A DNA stretch of 64,000 bases from Lunularia cruciata (taxonomy: Eukaryota; Streptophyta; Marchantiopsida; Lunulariales; Lunulariaceae), in contig OX419758.1 in assembly GCA_948567375.1 (NCBI GenBank), forward strand, positions 7,383,001-7,447,000. Direction: 5' to 3'. The position numbers and the translations under genes were made by a program. Below the pieces are notes generated by a model. It saw only the letters and a list, made by a program, of their open reading frames with translations, was not told the origin of the DNA and did not search any database. Numbering within the stretch: the first letter of the stretch is position 1; each line of letters begins with the position of its first letter. Shown one piece after another: positions 12,295 to 22,891 of this stretch.

Positions 12295-13960
12295 CCATAG
12301 ATCAATGGAATACCTCTAGGTCATATAATTTCAAGGCTAGAGAAACAAAGACATGACCTTGGTACAAACTTGTATATTTAAAGAAATTTGGTACTCCTAC
12401 TTTACTATATAACCATCTAGGAGGATTGGTAATTACACTCTTCAAAAACTACATATATTTAAAGAAATTTGTTACTCCTAATTTACTATTTAACCATCTA
12501 GGAGGATAGGTAATTACACTCTTCATAAACTACATCACGCTTTGAATTCCTACTCATAGCATCCACTTTTGTCATATAATTGATTCCGAGGAAATGCAAG
12601 TTTGCCTTAGTTCATGTTGTCTATAACATTCTCTCCAAGTGAAGTATCCACTCTCTTGTGTCATTGTAAGCAATGTATCTATGGGATATCATGAGTAGCT
12701 ATTCTCTATCCTCCAAAAGAGCAACAAATCTTCTAGATCCTTGTTACACCTAATTTAGTACCATACTCATAAATGAATAATAAAGATGTTAATAGACTAA
12801 ACCTAGACAGAACCTCTGTACTAAAGAGAAAGTAGTTGATGTGAATATAAGAACCCTAATGTAAATTCTAGCTTGGATATAAGAGCCTAAACCTTACCAA
12901 AACAAGAGCAAAGATTTGCTCTAGTAGCACAAGGAATGAATAGGTTAACTATAAGAAAATGTAGAATCTGCCAAAACTATTTGTATATCAAGGAAGATTA
13001 CAAACCTCTTGTTTAATTTGAAGTGGAGAAGGAAAGGATAGAAGATCACATTATCATTGAGTGTCCTTCCTCCATTTCCATCTCTATTGCATGTGTTTCC
13101 AAGATTAGCCTATCAAAAACTACAAAATGAGAGAAAGCAAAAGTGTCAAAGAGTGCAAAATTATACAAAATGCTATAAGTGTAATCTCCTTTATACATAG
13201 TTCACCTATCCTACCATACCAAATTGGAAGAGATGTCTGTCAATACACCAACTCCCTTATCATACATTCAAAGATCCTTGTCCAATGATGTCACCAAAGA
13301 CTCTCGTGCTCCTCCAACCAAAGCCTCTAAAATGTGATATGAAAGTTAAAGGAAGGAAAACCTTGCAAAGTAGGTTGTTGAACAAGCAATATTAAAAGAA
13401 ATTACCATATACACTAGTTTATCCTTTAATATAGGAAGGTCATCCGAATGAAGAATTTTTGTTACAAGGGTAGCGTATAAACAACTTGTGACAAAATCCT
13501 CAAATCCTACTAGCACTCCAATAGTAAGTAATCCATCTATAAATGTTAAATCTACACCTAGAAGTGGAAGGTGAGGAGGAATACCTAAAGAGGATCCTAT
13601 CTTAGACTTTGACAATTTGATCCTCAAATTCATAAGATGAAGCTTTGTAGTTTAGTGGTTAAAGACCTACCATTGTAGTCTACAAAGCTCATAACGTTTT
13701 TATCATCCACTAAGAAGTGGAAAGTACAGCATAGCTTGGCCAAGGTAGTAGACAAAGCAGCCAAAAGAAAACAACTGCAAATAGATGTCCCTCTAAAGGA
13801 TCTCCTTATTGTGTACACACAAGTCATTGAAGAATAATAACTTCTTAGAAGCATTGAGACTAATAACTCCCTCTTGTAAGAAGTTGAGTTGATAGTTCAA
13901 AGAAGAAGAACCTTGAGACTAGCATAAAAAGAATAAGACTAAAAAAGAATCCACAAGTCT
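12295..13960 (-). pseudogene. LINE-like reverse transcriptase fragment (internal)
   Basis: Minus strand, base-by-base related to the longer LINE copy at 43.2-45.7 kb and the fragment at 25.5-26.3 kb. The segment 13346-13633 reads LRIKLSKSKIGS then LTIGVLVGFEDFV and HSDDLPILKDKLV, the 'thumb' part of this LINE family's RT. 13630-13854 carries the FHFLVDDKNVMSF block, at the place of the catalytic ADD motif. Many stops and frame changes, and the 3' tail and hairpin are missing, so it is an inactive internal fragment. Non-LTR RTs copy their RNA at a nicked chromosomal site. Confidence 0.7.
12373..12534. repeat. 81-bp tandem duplication inside the LINE fragment
   Basis: Units 12373-12453 and 12454-12534 share TATTTAAAGAAATTTG, ACTCCTA, ACCATCTAGGAGGAT and GGTAATTACACTCTTCA with only a few differences. 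The other LINE copies have a single unit here, so the duplication happened after insertion. Confidence 0.85.
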
Positions 13961-14689
13961 CTCTAAATTCTCTAGAGGTAGATAAACATGAGACAGTATT
14001 AAAGAAATTCTTAGTATCAAACTATAGGAATAAAACCTGCATTGGTAAATGTAGGCTCTAGTCTTTTATTAATTTAGTATTGTGAGTTGTTGAAAGATAT
14101 TGTTTCTATAGAGTTTAACCAAGATATTTCATTAGTATCATTAGATATGGTTAATCATAACTAAGATAGAGGTGATACTAATCTAGGGAAATTAGAAATG
14201 ATAAGCTCCATTTAATGATTTAACTATATTGATTTTTCTCCTAAACAGTTGGATTTCTTTATAGTCTAATGATAATTTATGTGAAGAAATCTTGGACTTA
14301 ATTGTTGGATTAAGATTATAACACATGATTATGGGTAAAATAGTCTTGTGAGTCTAGATATTTTCTATGATATTTGACTTTCTATGTAATTTTGATTTAT
14401 GACTTTAGTTACTATGTAAGTCATAGGATTCAATTTGATTAGGACCAAAAAAAAATCAAGTTTGCAATATCAAGGTAAGGATTATTGATTAGGTTGTCAT
14501 GCACCGTTGAGGAAGACACTCAAGAGTTTAGTGGTTGTAGAACAAGCTCTGGAGGAAGTTATTCCTATTTTTTTATTTGACGTGTGTATCAAGCTAATGG
14601 GATAATGAGCTTTAGAAGGTAATGGTTAATCAGATAGTACAAGAGTTTGGAAATTTGTTTCTGGATGGTCTTTCAAAGGAGTTACACTT
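13961..14689. other. AT-rich sequence between LINE fragment and Gypsy relic; nothing recognised
   Basis: No open frame above 60 codons, no LTR-like ends and no conserved motif could be made out. It may hold eroded gag sequence of the element that follows. Confidence 0.4.
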
Positions 14690-14759
14690 TGATTGAGGTA
14701 TGCTCTTCAAGATTGAGGTATTGCTGAGAAGCACTCTAGTGAGTAGACCTATCCTCAAC

Positions 14760-15190
14760 TCTCACCAAAGGAGTTAGAAGAACTTTGAACAACATTGACC
14801 GATTTGTTAGAGAAGGATTTTATATGACATAGTACATCTCCTTGGCGAGCACATGTACTATTTGTACCAAAGAAGGATTGAATGCTTTGATTTTATATTA
14901 ATATTATCATTTCAATAAACAAATGGTGAAGAATGTGTATCTTTTGTCTTGAATTGATGACTTGTTGGATCAATTGAGTAGAGTATGATACTTCTTAAAG
15001 TTAGATATTCAAAGTGACTACTAGCGGACTTCAATTGATGGAGATGATGTCCAAAAGATTACCTTCTTTACAAGGTATGAGCATTTTGAATGGAGAGTTT
15101 TACCTTTTAGGCTCATTAATCTGGTAATTTTCATGGATCAAATTTATTGGATCCTAGAAAGGCTATTGGATTAAGATAGGGTAGTGTTCT
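14760..15190 (+). pseudogene. Ty3/Gypsy reverse transcriptase fragment
   Basis: Conceptual reading across stops gives LTDLLEKDFI, SPWRAHVLFVPKKD, then YFLKLDIQSDY (usual F..LDL.SGY), FTRYEHFEWRVLPFRLIN (usual FRT.YGHFE..VMPFGL.N) and the active site VVFLDDILIYNKND (usual YIDDILIYS). The catalytic DD is retained, but at least five stops interrupt the reading. This is the polymerase of the chromodomain element. Confidence 0.75.
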
Positions 15191-15589
15191 TGGATGACAT
15201 TCTAATTTACAATAAGAATGATGCAAAACAAAAAAAATTTATATATATATTTATATATATATTCTTAAGGAGACTCCTAAAATAGAAATTATATTGCAAG
15301 AAGTCCAAGTATATCTTTTGGTAGAAGTAAGTTACCTTCTTGGACCATAAGATTTCAATAAAGGAATCAATATGGAAGAGTACAAGAGTAAGGCTATTAA
15401 AAATTGGCCTACTCCTAAGGATATCCCTTAAGTTCTAAGATTTAAAAGATTGGTGACTAATTATTGATGGTTCATCTACTATTATGGTCATGTGATTGCC
15501 CTATAAATAAAAAGCTCTTGGAGAAGACAATAAGCTTTGAGTGGACTACCAAGTAAGAAGAAACATTCAAGAAACTTAAGGATATGGTG

Positions 15590-16075
15590 TTTTCATGACT
15601 ATATGATACTCAACTACCTTATGTGGTTGATTTTGATGCTCCTAACTTTGCAATTGGAGTTTTTTTACAATAAGAATTCTCAACTGCATTGCATTCTATT
15701 TTTTTTCTATCTTGATGATTAAACATAGGGAAAATTAATTTCCCCGCTTGATTTACATATTATCTCTTTGCAAAACAAGTGATAAAGTGAAATGATCACA
15801 ATACATTGGAAACCGTACATTTGGATCTCATGAAGAATTGGCCTCATCAATGGAAACAATAATTGTAATTATTTGATATCAAGCTTGAGTAAAAACTTGA
15901 AAAGTTCCATATCATTCACAATGCTTTGTCATGACAACATGCAATATCATGAGTTAGACATACTATCCAGAGGTGGAAATTGGCTTAGTAATATCTTGGA
16001 GGTGTTATATTACAATTGTTTGAGTAGATCAGATAGAAGTGTTATAAAAAGGATACTTCCACTAATAAGGTAGAG
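15590..16075 (+). pseudogene. Ty3/Gypsy RNase H fragment
   Basis: LPYVVDFDAPNFAIGVFLQ at about 15617-15672 matches the RNase H start (usual V.TDAS..AIGAVL.Q) with its first catalytic Asp. Further on, HELDILSRGGNWL (about 15945-15985) resembles the NVADALSR end of the domain. The intervening sequence has stops. From 15950 on it also matches a ~145-bp segment repeated at 16965-17095 (plus) and at 17480-17770 (minus, two units). Confidence 0.6.
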
Positions 16076-16419
16076 GCCAAAAATACCTTGAAAACTTTAG
16101 AACCAATTTTAGAGGTCTAAAAAATAAATTAGACCTTAAAAAATGAAGGAATCTATTTCTTTATTTGTCTCATTGAGAGCTTTCCAATGGAACCTTACCC
16201 ATGTTGAGTTTCCTACAAGAAGGTTCTCCAAAGATTATCTCTAGTCAAACTTGGTTTACCAACCAAATGGGACAAAGATTAATATATCACCAATCCATAA
16301 AGCTAATCTAAAGGTGAAGCTTGTTGTTGTATCACCAATCCATGTATTTGATCCAAGAGTGTAGTTCAATTTGAGTGGATCCTCTTTATTATATAATAAA
16401 GACAAGGTGCTTGTAAAAA

Positions 16420-16830
16420 TTGGAGTTTATAAATGAGTTAGTCAAAACTAACAAATTAACAAATAAGCCAAATTAGCCAAGAATTATAAGAATATTCTAG
16501 AAGCATCTAGGAAGCTACTTGGTATCTTCCAAGTATAGAGTAGTGTGCATGCCAAGTGGTGATTTTTATTAGGAAGCTTATGGAAAAGCTTCATGGCTAG
16601 CTTAGCTTGCATGCCAAGTAGACAAGATGAAGCTTCTCTATTAACTTAGCTTGCACTCAAAGAAGAAAGTTTTTAGGAAACTTCTTGAGAAGCTTCTCAA
16701 GAGCTTTTTATGTCCTTATAAGTACCATAGCCCAAGCTTATGATAGGTATTTGAAATTTCCCTCATTCAAGAGTCCCAATGTGATCTTTCACTCCGATAT
16801 TCCATTCTCTTATTTCTCTCCTTGGTCTTT
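16420..16830 (+). repeat. Copy of the chromodomain-element LTR, plus orientation
   Basis: Shares with the LTRs at 19340-19745, 59120-59612 and 60730-61218 the blocks AGTTAGTCAAAACTAAC, GCTTGCATGCCAAGTAG, AGAAGCTTCTCAAGAGC and CAAGAGTCCCAATGTGAT. Its 5' end is truncated or altered where it joins the preceding repeat, and its 3' end runs into sequence similar to the right end of the 17.1-18.3 kb inverted repeat. Confidence 0.65.
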
Positions 16831-17145
16831 TATAGTTCTCCTTTGGGATATCAAAGTATTGAAAGATGAAACTTTGTATTTCTCTTGTATTTCTTTTGGA
16901 GTTTCTCTTATTCTCAAAACATTACACCATCTGACCTAAAGATTCTTCCTAGCTCTTTGTAATACCAATAGCTAGACATATTATCTAAAGGTGAAAATTG
17001 GCTTGGAAACAACTAGAAGGATATTATACATGATGGACTAAGAAGATAAGATACCGGTATCACCAAAAGATTACTTCTACTAATTGTAATACTCCAAGGA
17101 CTAGAGAAGAGTGAGAAACACAAATTACACACTCAACACTTGGTG

Positions 17146-18213
17146 CCCCAAAGGAGCAACTTCTCTTTATTATATAGACAACGAGTGTCTCCTCCATGGA
17201 AGCTCCACCATAGGATTAGGCACACAGATAGGTGGCATGTCAGCAAGATCCACCCTTGGATTACTTACTTGGATGGGTGACATGTCAGTCTAGGTCTTAT
17301 CTGCTTTGACCGGAGGGAATCTTTCAGGGAATCTTCCTGTAGGAGTCTCAGAATCATGTGAGTAAGGTACCATTGGAAATCTCTTGCCAAAACAAATTCT
17401 TGGGAGGGGGTAGGCACATTTTCAAGACCTAATTCATCCGTTTAGGCCTCTGAAATTGCCTTCAAAGATTTTAAGCATATTTCCGTTCCTACTCTATTAA
17501 TAGAAGTCCCCTTTTGGTGATACCTCTTTCTAATCTGTTTAGTCCATCATGTGAAACATCTTTCTAGATGTTACCAAACAAATTCTCACTTTTAAATCAT
17601 ATGTCTAGTTATTGGTTCTAAGGTTCTCAAGTCTATTTCAGTTTATGCTCTATTTGTAGAAGTACTCTTTTGGTGATACTTCTATCTAATCTATTTTGAC
17701 CATCATGTATAACATCATTCTAGATATTACCAAACCAAATTTCACATCTAGATCATATGGCTAAATCTTGGTATTACACTAATAGAGCAAGAGCCAAAAT
17801 TAAATTGAAAACTTTAGAGTTAATTTTAAAGACCTAAACGGATGAATTAGGCCTAAAAAATGTGTACATTCTTCCCTTAGGAGCAAAATGACTAGAAAAA
17901 TAGTAGGAAGGTTGGAGCTAACCTTCCTACCCCCTTATTTGTCCCATCTAGAGCTTTCCAATGGTACCTCACCCATGCAATTATGAGATTCTTATAGGAA
18001 GATTCCCTAAAAATTCATTTTGCTCAAAGCTTGTTTAACCCACCATATAGGACCAAAACCAAGTTTTCACCCATGCATACAACTAATCTAAGTGTAGAGC
18101 TTGCTGACATGTCACCAATGCATGTATTTAATCCAAGGGTGGAGTGTCCTTTGAGGGAATCCTCTTTGTTATATAATATAGACAAGGTGCTCCTTTGGGG
18201 TATCAAAGTTTTG
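17146..18213. repeat. Large imperfect inverted repeat with tandem units in its centre
   Basis: The arm 17146-17480 and the arm 17805-18213 are reverse complements at roughly 70-75% by eye. Matched landmarks are CCCCAAAGGAGCA / TGCTCCTTTGGGG, GACATGTCA, GGTACCATTGGAAA and CCTAAACGGATGAATTAGG (the last exact in both arms). Between the arms, 17480-17770 holds two tandem minus-oriented copies of a ~145-bp unit also found in plus orientation at about 16965-17095 and 15950-16075. A third, plus-oriented relative of the arm lies at about 16075-16410. Terminal text TGTAATACCAA suggests LTR ends of another element inserted in opposite orientations. Confidence 0.7.
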
Positions 18214-18394
18214 AGTGTGAAGCTTTGTGTTTCTTATTTTTTGTTTCTCATGGGGGGTTTTCTCATGTCCTTGGAAGATTACACTCTTCCATCATTGCAA
18301 CAATCAACAAGGTGTTGATTGACTCAAAGGTATAAATAGAGTTTAAGATAAGCTCTACAAGTAAATTCACTTAGCACCTATTGTGGATAAAGTA

Positions 18395-18660
18395 GGTGCT
18401 CCAACATTGGCCCAAGTCTATCCTGATGTGGTCTTCAAATACCATGGGATGCCAACGGTTCTCATCTCTAATTGTGATTCTTGATTGATTGGTAAATTTT
18501 GGCTACTTGGCACTAATCTTGCCTTGTCTATACCTTGTCATCCTGATGTGCAAATAAAACAGCAAAAATTATATCTTGGAAGATATATTATGTGTCTTTG
18601 TTAATGTTCATCACACCAATTAGGATACTTGTTTTGCAAGTATCAAGTTTACCTACAATA
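18395..18660 (+). pseudogene. Ty3/Gypsy integrase catalytic fragment
   Basis: The reading LAQVYPDVVFKYHGMPTVLI then SNCDS and LIGKFWLLGTNLALS follows the integrase core pattern (usual HGLP..IVSDRDP.F.S.FW..L...LG..L..S). The second catalytic Asp falls at SNCDS (usual SDRD) and is damaged. CHPDVQIKQQ echoes the usual YHPQTDGQTE. It is separated from RNase H by the nested repeats. Confidence 0.65.
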
Positions 18661-19070
18661 ATTCCAAACAAAAAAGTACTAGATTCTCTCCTTTCTTCCT
18701 TATTTATGAGCAAAGTACACTTTTTCTAGATTCTCTTCGTGCTTCACCGCCATCTCATGTCCCTTATACTTCCACCTTCTTGTACATCTTATGTACATCC
18801 ATAAAACCAAGCCAAGTCTCATCTCCTTGTTGTTCAAAATTGACACTATATTGATCAAAATTGGTGCAAACTCACCTTTCAAACAAGTGATAAGGTTATG
18901 CTCTCTTCTTGTAACCTCTTTTCTTCCTTGACACCCAAGTTTGTAAACTTATTCCTAATTGGATAGGTCTATTTGATATTATTTAAATCATTTTTCATGT
19001 ACCTACAAACTTGCACTTCCTACTCAAATGAAAATCCATCCTATCTTCCATGTCTCAAAGTTAAAACTCT

Positions 19071-19280
19071 TTGTTTCTAATACATCTTCTTTCACTACTT
19101 GTATGTCACCTCCTTCTCCAATATTTATTAAAGATCATGAAGACTACTAAGTTGACCATATACTTGCATCTTGTGATATCTCACATGGATGCCAACAATA
19201 CCCTAAATATAAGATTCTTTACAAAGGGTATCCCTTTCACAATACCACATGGGAGTCTCTTTCTCATCTCTAAAAAGTAA
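19071..19280 (+). pseudogene. Chromodomain-region fragment of the Gypsy integrase
   Basis: Related to the clearer minus-strand chromodomains at 59616-59882 and 61241-61435: shared nucleotide text for the segment around HEEYEVD...YACRHIKY and WKGHPLHGATWESHP, here read in broken frames (conceptually EDY-VDHILAS, then RFFTKGIPF). It sits directly 5' of the 3' LTR, as expected for a chromovirus. Confidence 0.55.
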
Positions 19281-19339
19281 AAGTGGCTATGAAAAAGTTT
19301 GACAATTCCATGGCAACAAACACAACACAAACTAGTGGT

Positions 19340-19745
19340 GTGGGAATATGTAATGATATGGAGTTAATAGAAGCTTAATATAATAATATGGAATTAGTAG
19401 GTGGTAGAACTAGCATGTAGCTAGGAAACTCCAAGAATATTGTGGAATCTTTTAGGTGAGGAGCTTGTAAGAACTCTCTAGGGATGGAGTAACTTGTACG
19501 GCAAGTTGATGGTTAGCTTAGCTTGTATGCCAAGTAAATAACTAGTTTAGCTAGTACCCAAAGTAAAGTGGCTTTTAAAGGGAACCTTCCTTAGAAGCTT
19601 CTTGAGAGCCTTGTACCCAAGTTGTCTATAGGTCCCAAAACCAAAGCTTAGGCTAGGCATTCAAATTTCTCTTCAAGTGAGAGTCTCTAATATGATTCTC
19701 CATTATCCTATTTTTCCCCTCAATCTTTTACATATACAATCATAA
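19340..19745 (+). repeat. 3' LTR of the chromodomain element
   Basis: Starts TGTGGGAATATGTAATGATA immediately after the chromodomain region. Compare TGAGGGAATATTTAACAATA at the same place in the minus-strand copy ending at 59612. Contains the GCTTGTATGCCAAGTA and AGAAGCTTCTTGAGAGCC blocks typical of this LTR. The exact 3' end is uncertain. Confidence 0.6.
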
Positions 19746-19869
19746 CCAAGAAGAATAAATTGTAAATTATGATTGAAATTACATCTTTAAACATATAGCC
19801 TAAAAGAACTCCTCCTATAGGGGCTAATTCCCTTCTTTTTTAAGAAAACTAGATGCTAACTTAATTTTC

Positions 19870-20300
19870 ATTGCATGTTCCTCTCTTGTATAACAAAGAC
19901 AACATAATGCTTGGATGCTTGAGCATCCAAGGAATCCCATGTCAGTTAATCATGTGGTAAGTAAAAGCTTATCTAGTCATCATCATGTATGTATAAGGGA
20001 GCATGTGGGATAAGCATGGACATGGAAAACTTATCTCAAATAACACCAAATTGTAGCTTGCATAGGATACTACACATTCTCACTCAATTGGTATACCTAA
20101 ACCAATTAAAAAAATTGATATAATGTATGTAATCTTAGATGTCAATGACGATGTTGATGTGATCACTTGCTTCACATAGGTCTCCCAAGTTGTCCACTCC
20201 TAAGCCTTGTGTATCTTTTGCACATCATCCTTTCTCATATACACAAAGAGTCTATGACACATCAAGCATGGTATACCTCTTGTCTCTCTTGATAATACCA
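19870..20300. repeat. Dispersed repeat shared with 58770-59100
   Basis: This stretch and 58770-59100 align in the same orientation: both carry GGACATGG/GGATATGAGAAAC, CTCAAATRACWCCAA, a CATTCTCACTC/CCACTCCCACAACTC block, GTAATCTTRGATGTC/GAGTGTC, and CACAT-GGTCTCCCAAGT. In the second copy the minus strand is open from 59012 to 58641. I do not recognise the product. It may be gag of another retroelement. Confidence 0.5.
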
Positions 20301-22489
20301 CATGGATCAAAATGAATCCATGGCTAACATAAATATAACAATAATAACACAAAATGCTCCAACTTGTATCAACTTGAATTTAAAAGATCAAAATCTATCC
20401 ACATCCTACCATCTCATATGAGTAAATGCTAACTCTTAAAAATGTTAATGTCTCATAACTTCTATTTCACCTTTCCACAATTTTCTAACTAGACTCGAGT
20501 GGAATCAAGGCATGAAAATCCAGAGGTTAAAAGCAAAAACAATCATAATCCATCACTCTCATATTCTCATAATTACTCAAAACCCTAAAAGAAAACCTAA
20601 ATCATCTCGAATCTTCCTCAAGAATTCTCTTCAGTCTTTGATTTGCATAACTATGAAATCAAACAGTTAGAAATAAAGAGACTTATCAGTTTACTTGTGA
20701 CTCGATATGCTCCCCATGTAAAGTGCATACCGTATGCAGTTTGATTATCAATTTGCTATCAAGTGCCAAACGCCCAGTGCATGTTTCGCGGGACAAGCAT
20801 TTAGTTCCAATCTAATGACTTTACGATAGCAGATATTACACGTCAATAAAATCAGGTTTTCTGTGGAGAGTTGGTATTTATATCCTTTCAAGCTAGGTGC
20901 GAGCAAATCAGCATGGTATTGAGAGCCAATGTAATCGTGGTTTAGGATCAGAATTTTTCTCTTCCTCTCTCGAATGCATAGAATGAATGTTCAACGATTT
21001 ATAATTGTATATTAGTTGTTATTTTGATCCTCTCTTTCTCTCTCTTCTAAAAGGAATTTTGTATTATTTTCACGTATGAAACTAATTGCATAAGTTTTAA
21101 TCTTGGAGAGTTATTTTGTTCAAACTAATGGAGATGGAATACAAACATTTTTGTTCAGTCTTTGAGTAACAAGTCCCATTTATGGGAATTTTATAAGAAC
21201 TTACATGAATTAAATTTAAATTTTTTTTATAAGAAAATATGATGCTCAGCTTTACGAGATCCCACAATAATTCCCTGGCCTTGTAAGACGGATAACAAAA
21301 GAATTACATACAATCACGGCGCGAAGTGCTAAAGATTACTTCATTATCTATTTATAAAAGATGTGCAAGAATTACTCAATAAATAACACCACATCACATT
21401 TTTCTATATTAAAAAGTACAAGGTAGAACGTCATAGTCTACAAAAAATCATGAGCTAGGATATTTTAGCTAGTTCCATATCCAAATTTTTACATGTGTTG
21501 TTTAGTTTTTTTGGCAATATTTTCAAGGAGTCTTAAACCAAGAAAATGATCTCACGACGAAATAACGATTCATGACAATGATTAATAATTCGAAGTGCTC
21601 ATTCCCAAGATGAAAGGTTTGTTTATATCTGATTTGATAAAAATCGTTAATAGGATCATCGGAGTTTCTATATGTCCAAGTATATAGCGATAGCGCGGGT
21701 GGTTCAAAGGGGTTAGTTGTGGATGTCCGGTTGACGCAGCATATTGTTATCTTAAAGTCTTACTTATTAGACGTTTGGTAAAATATCTTATCACTTGCTC
21801 GTCATTTACTTTCTTGTGCAATAGAAACCTCGCATTTCGGACGGTATCCCACCTGGTCTACTTCCTTACAATCATGTATACTTTATAGGCTTTTCATGGA
21901 AATAATTTCCATAGATATGAGAAGATGCCATATACTAGATGTCTCTCATTTAATTGTGTGCTTACCTCTTATGCTTCTTGTGTAAGATTAAACAAAACAA
22001 CAGGTAGGTGGTCAAACGCTCCGACTTCCTTATTCTCTCTTATGATTTATTTTATAAACAGGCGGAAGGTGCCTGAAACATAAAGCAAAAAATTGGATAT
22101 CTTTTCAAACTATCTATCACGCAAAATGCCGGATCAAATCATTCATCGCCGCCTAATTATTCGAGGAAATTTCAATCAAAGGCGACCTGCTCGACTTGAT
22201 CTGTCGTAATGATGTCAAAGTGGACCAGACTCCAGAAAGCAGAAATCCGAGAGACACAAAATGTAATACTGTATGACCAGAGCTGGAGCATTTATACAAG
22301 TGCAAAACTGAGGATACACTGCAACATCATCGTAATAACGATGTATGTTGGAAAATTAGAAGCAATCTCCTCATAAAGGTCACTACCAAACTAATCAAGT
22401 AAGATCTCCCTCACCAGTCTTGTGGATGATTGCTGGAGTCTTCACTATTATACACCACTTTTGCGTAATTGACCCCTCTGAGCCACAAA
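20300..22489. other. AT-rich intergenic sequence; no gene
   Basis: No reading frame above 60 codons and no repeat match was found. The 22.0-22.49 kb part should carry the 3' untranslated region of the small secreted-protein gene on the minus strand. Confidence 0.5.
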
Positions 22490-22891
22490 TTACTTAGGAG
22501 GCACAGGACTATACTTGCTAGCCGTTACAAATAGGTAATGATCGGTTGTGCCTCCCTCTATATACACACCCTGCACAGAGTTCTGCCACGAGCATGCTTT
22601 TACGAGGTTTTCTAGATGGTTTGCGGCATCTTTGCATTTGATGCTCCACTTCGGACCACATATACGTAACGCCGCATTCTCGCTTGTCACCATCGTGGTG
22701 CACCAATCTGATTTCTGCTCACAATTGCCGAAATTTGTTAACATCGCCACGAGAACTTTCGCTTCTGATACAGATGCATATGCTCCTTCAGCGGTGGTAC
22801 ATTGAATTTTTGTCGTTGCCATCTCTGCGTTTTGTATTACCCACGTTGCGGCTAGAAGCAAAACCAAGGTAATCCTCGCGATGGTCTCCAT
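22490..22891 (-). CDS. Small secreted six-cysteine protein, unknown function
   Basis: A single open frame of 133 residues, no intron needed. The first ~25 residues (METIARITLVLLLAATWVIQ...) form a classic signal peptide. The mature part has six cysteines (C31, C57, C64, C78, C86, C100), consistent with three disulfides, and ends with a short basic/proline tail (YSPVPPK). Distinctive segments are ALRICGP, CKDAANHLENLVKAC and VQGVYIEGG. The cysteine-rich secreted layout and the 'ICG...C..A...L...C' spacing faintly recall small secreted proteins of the killer-toxin-like/effector type known from fungi and some mosses, but this is a weak impression and I do not assign the family. Start Met chosen because it directly precedes the signal peptide. 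Codon use looks coding and there are no lesions. Confidence 0.7.
   Translation of the reverse strand: METIARITLVLLLAATWVIQNAEMATTKIQCTTAEGAYASVSEAKVLVAMLTNFGNCEQKSDWCTTMVTSENAALRICGPKWSIKCKDAANHLENLVKACSWQNSVQGVYIEGGTTDHYLFVTASKYSPVPPK

Larger units (their letters stand above)
14690..19745 (+). mobile_element. Chromodomain Ty3/Gypsy retrotransposon relic with nested insertions
   Basis: Fragments occur in element order on the plus strand: reverse transcriptase (about 14760-15190), RNase H (about 15590-16000), integrase (about 18395-18660), chromodomain region (about 19080-19280) and a 3' LTR (about 19340-19745). About 2.3 kb of LTR-like and inverted-repeat material interrupts it between RNase H and integrase. 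No 5' LTR or gag was identified. Stops and frameshifts are frequent, so nothing is translated intact. The same LTR and chromodomain reappear on the minus strand at 59.1-61.6 kb. Confidence 0.7.

Noticed and set aside
22490-22891. Firm assignment to the killer-toxin-like family
   Set aside because: Only a loose cysteine pattern supports it; without a profile search the claim would be too strong.
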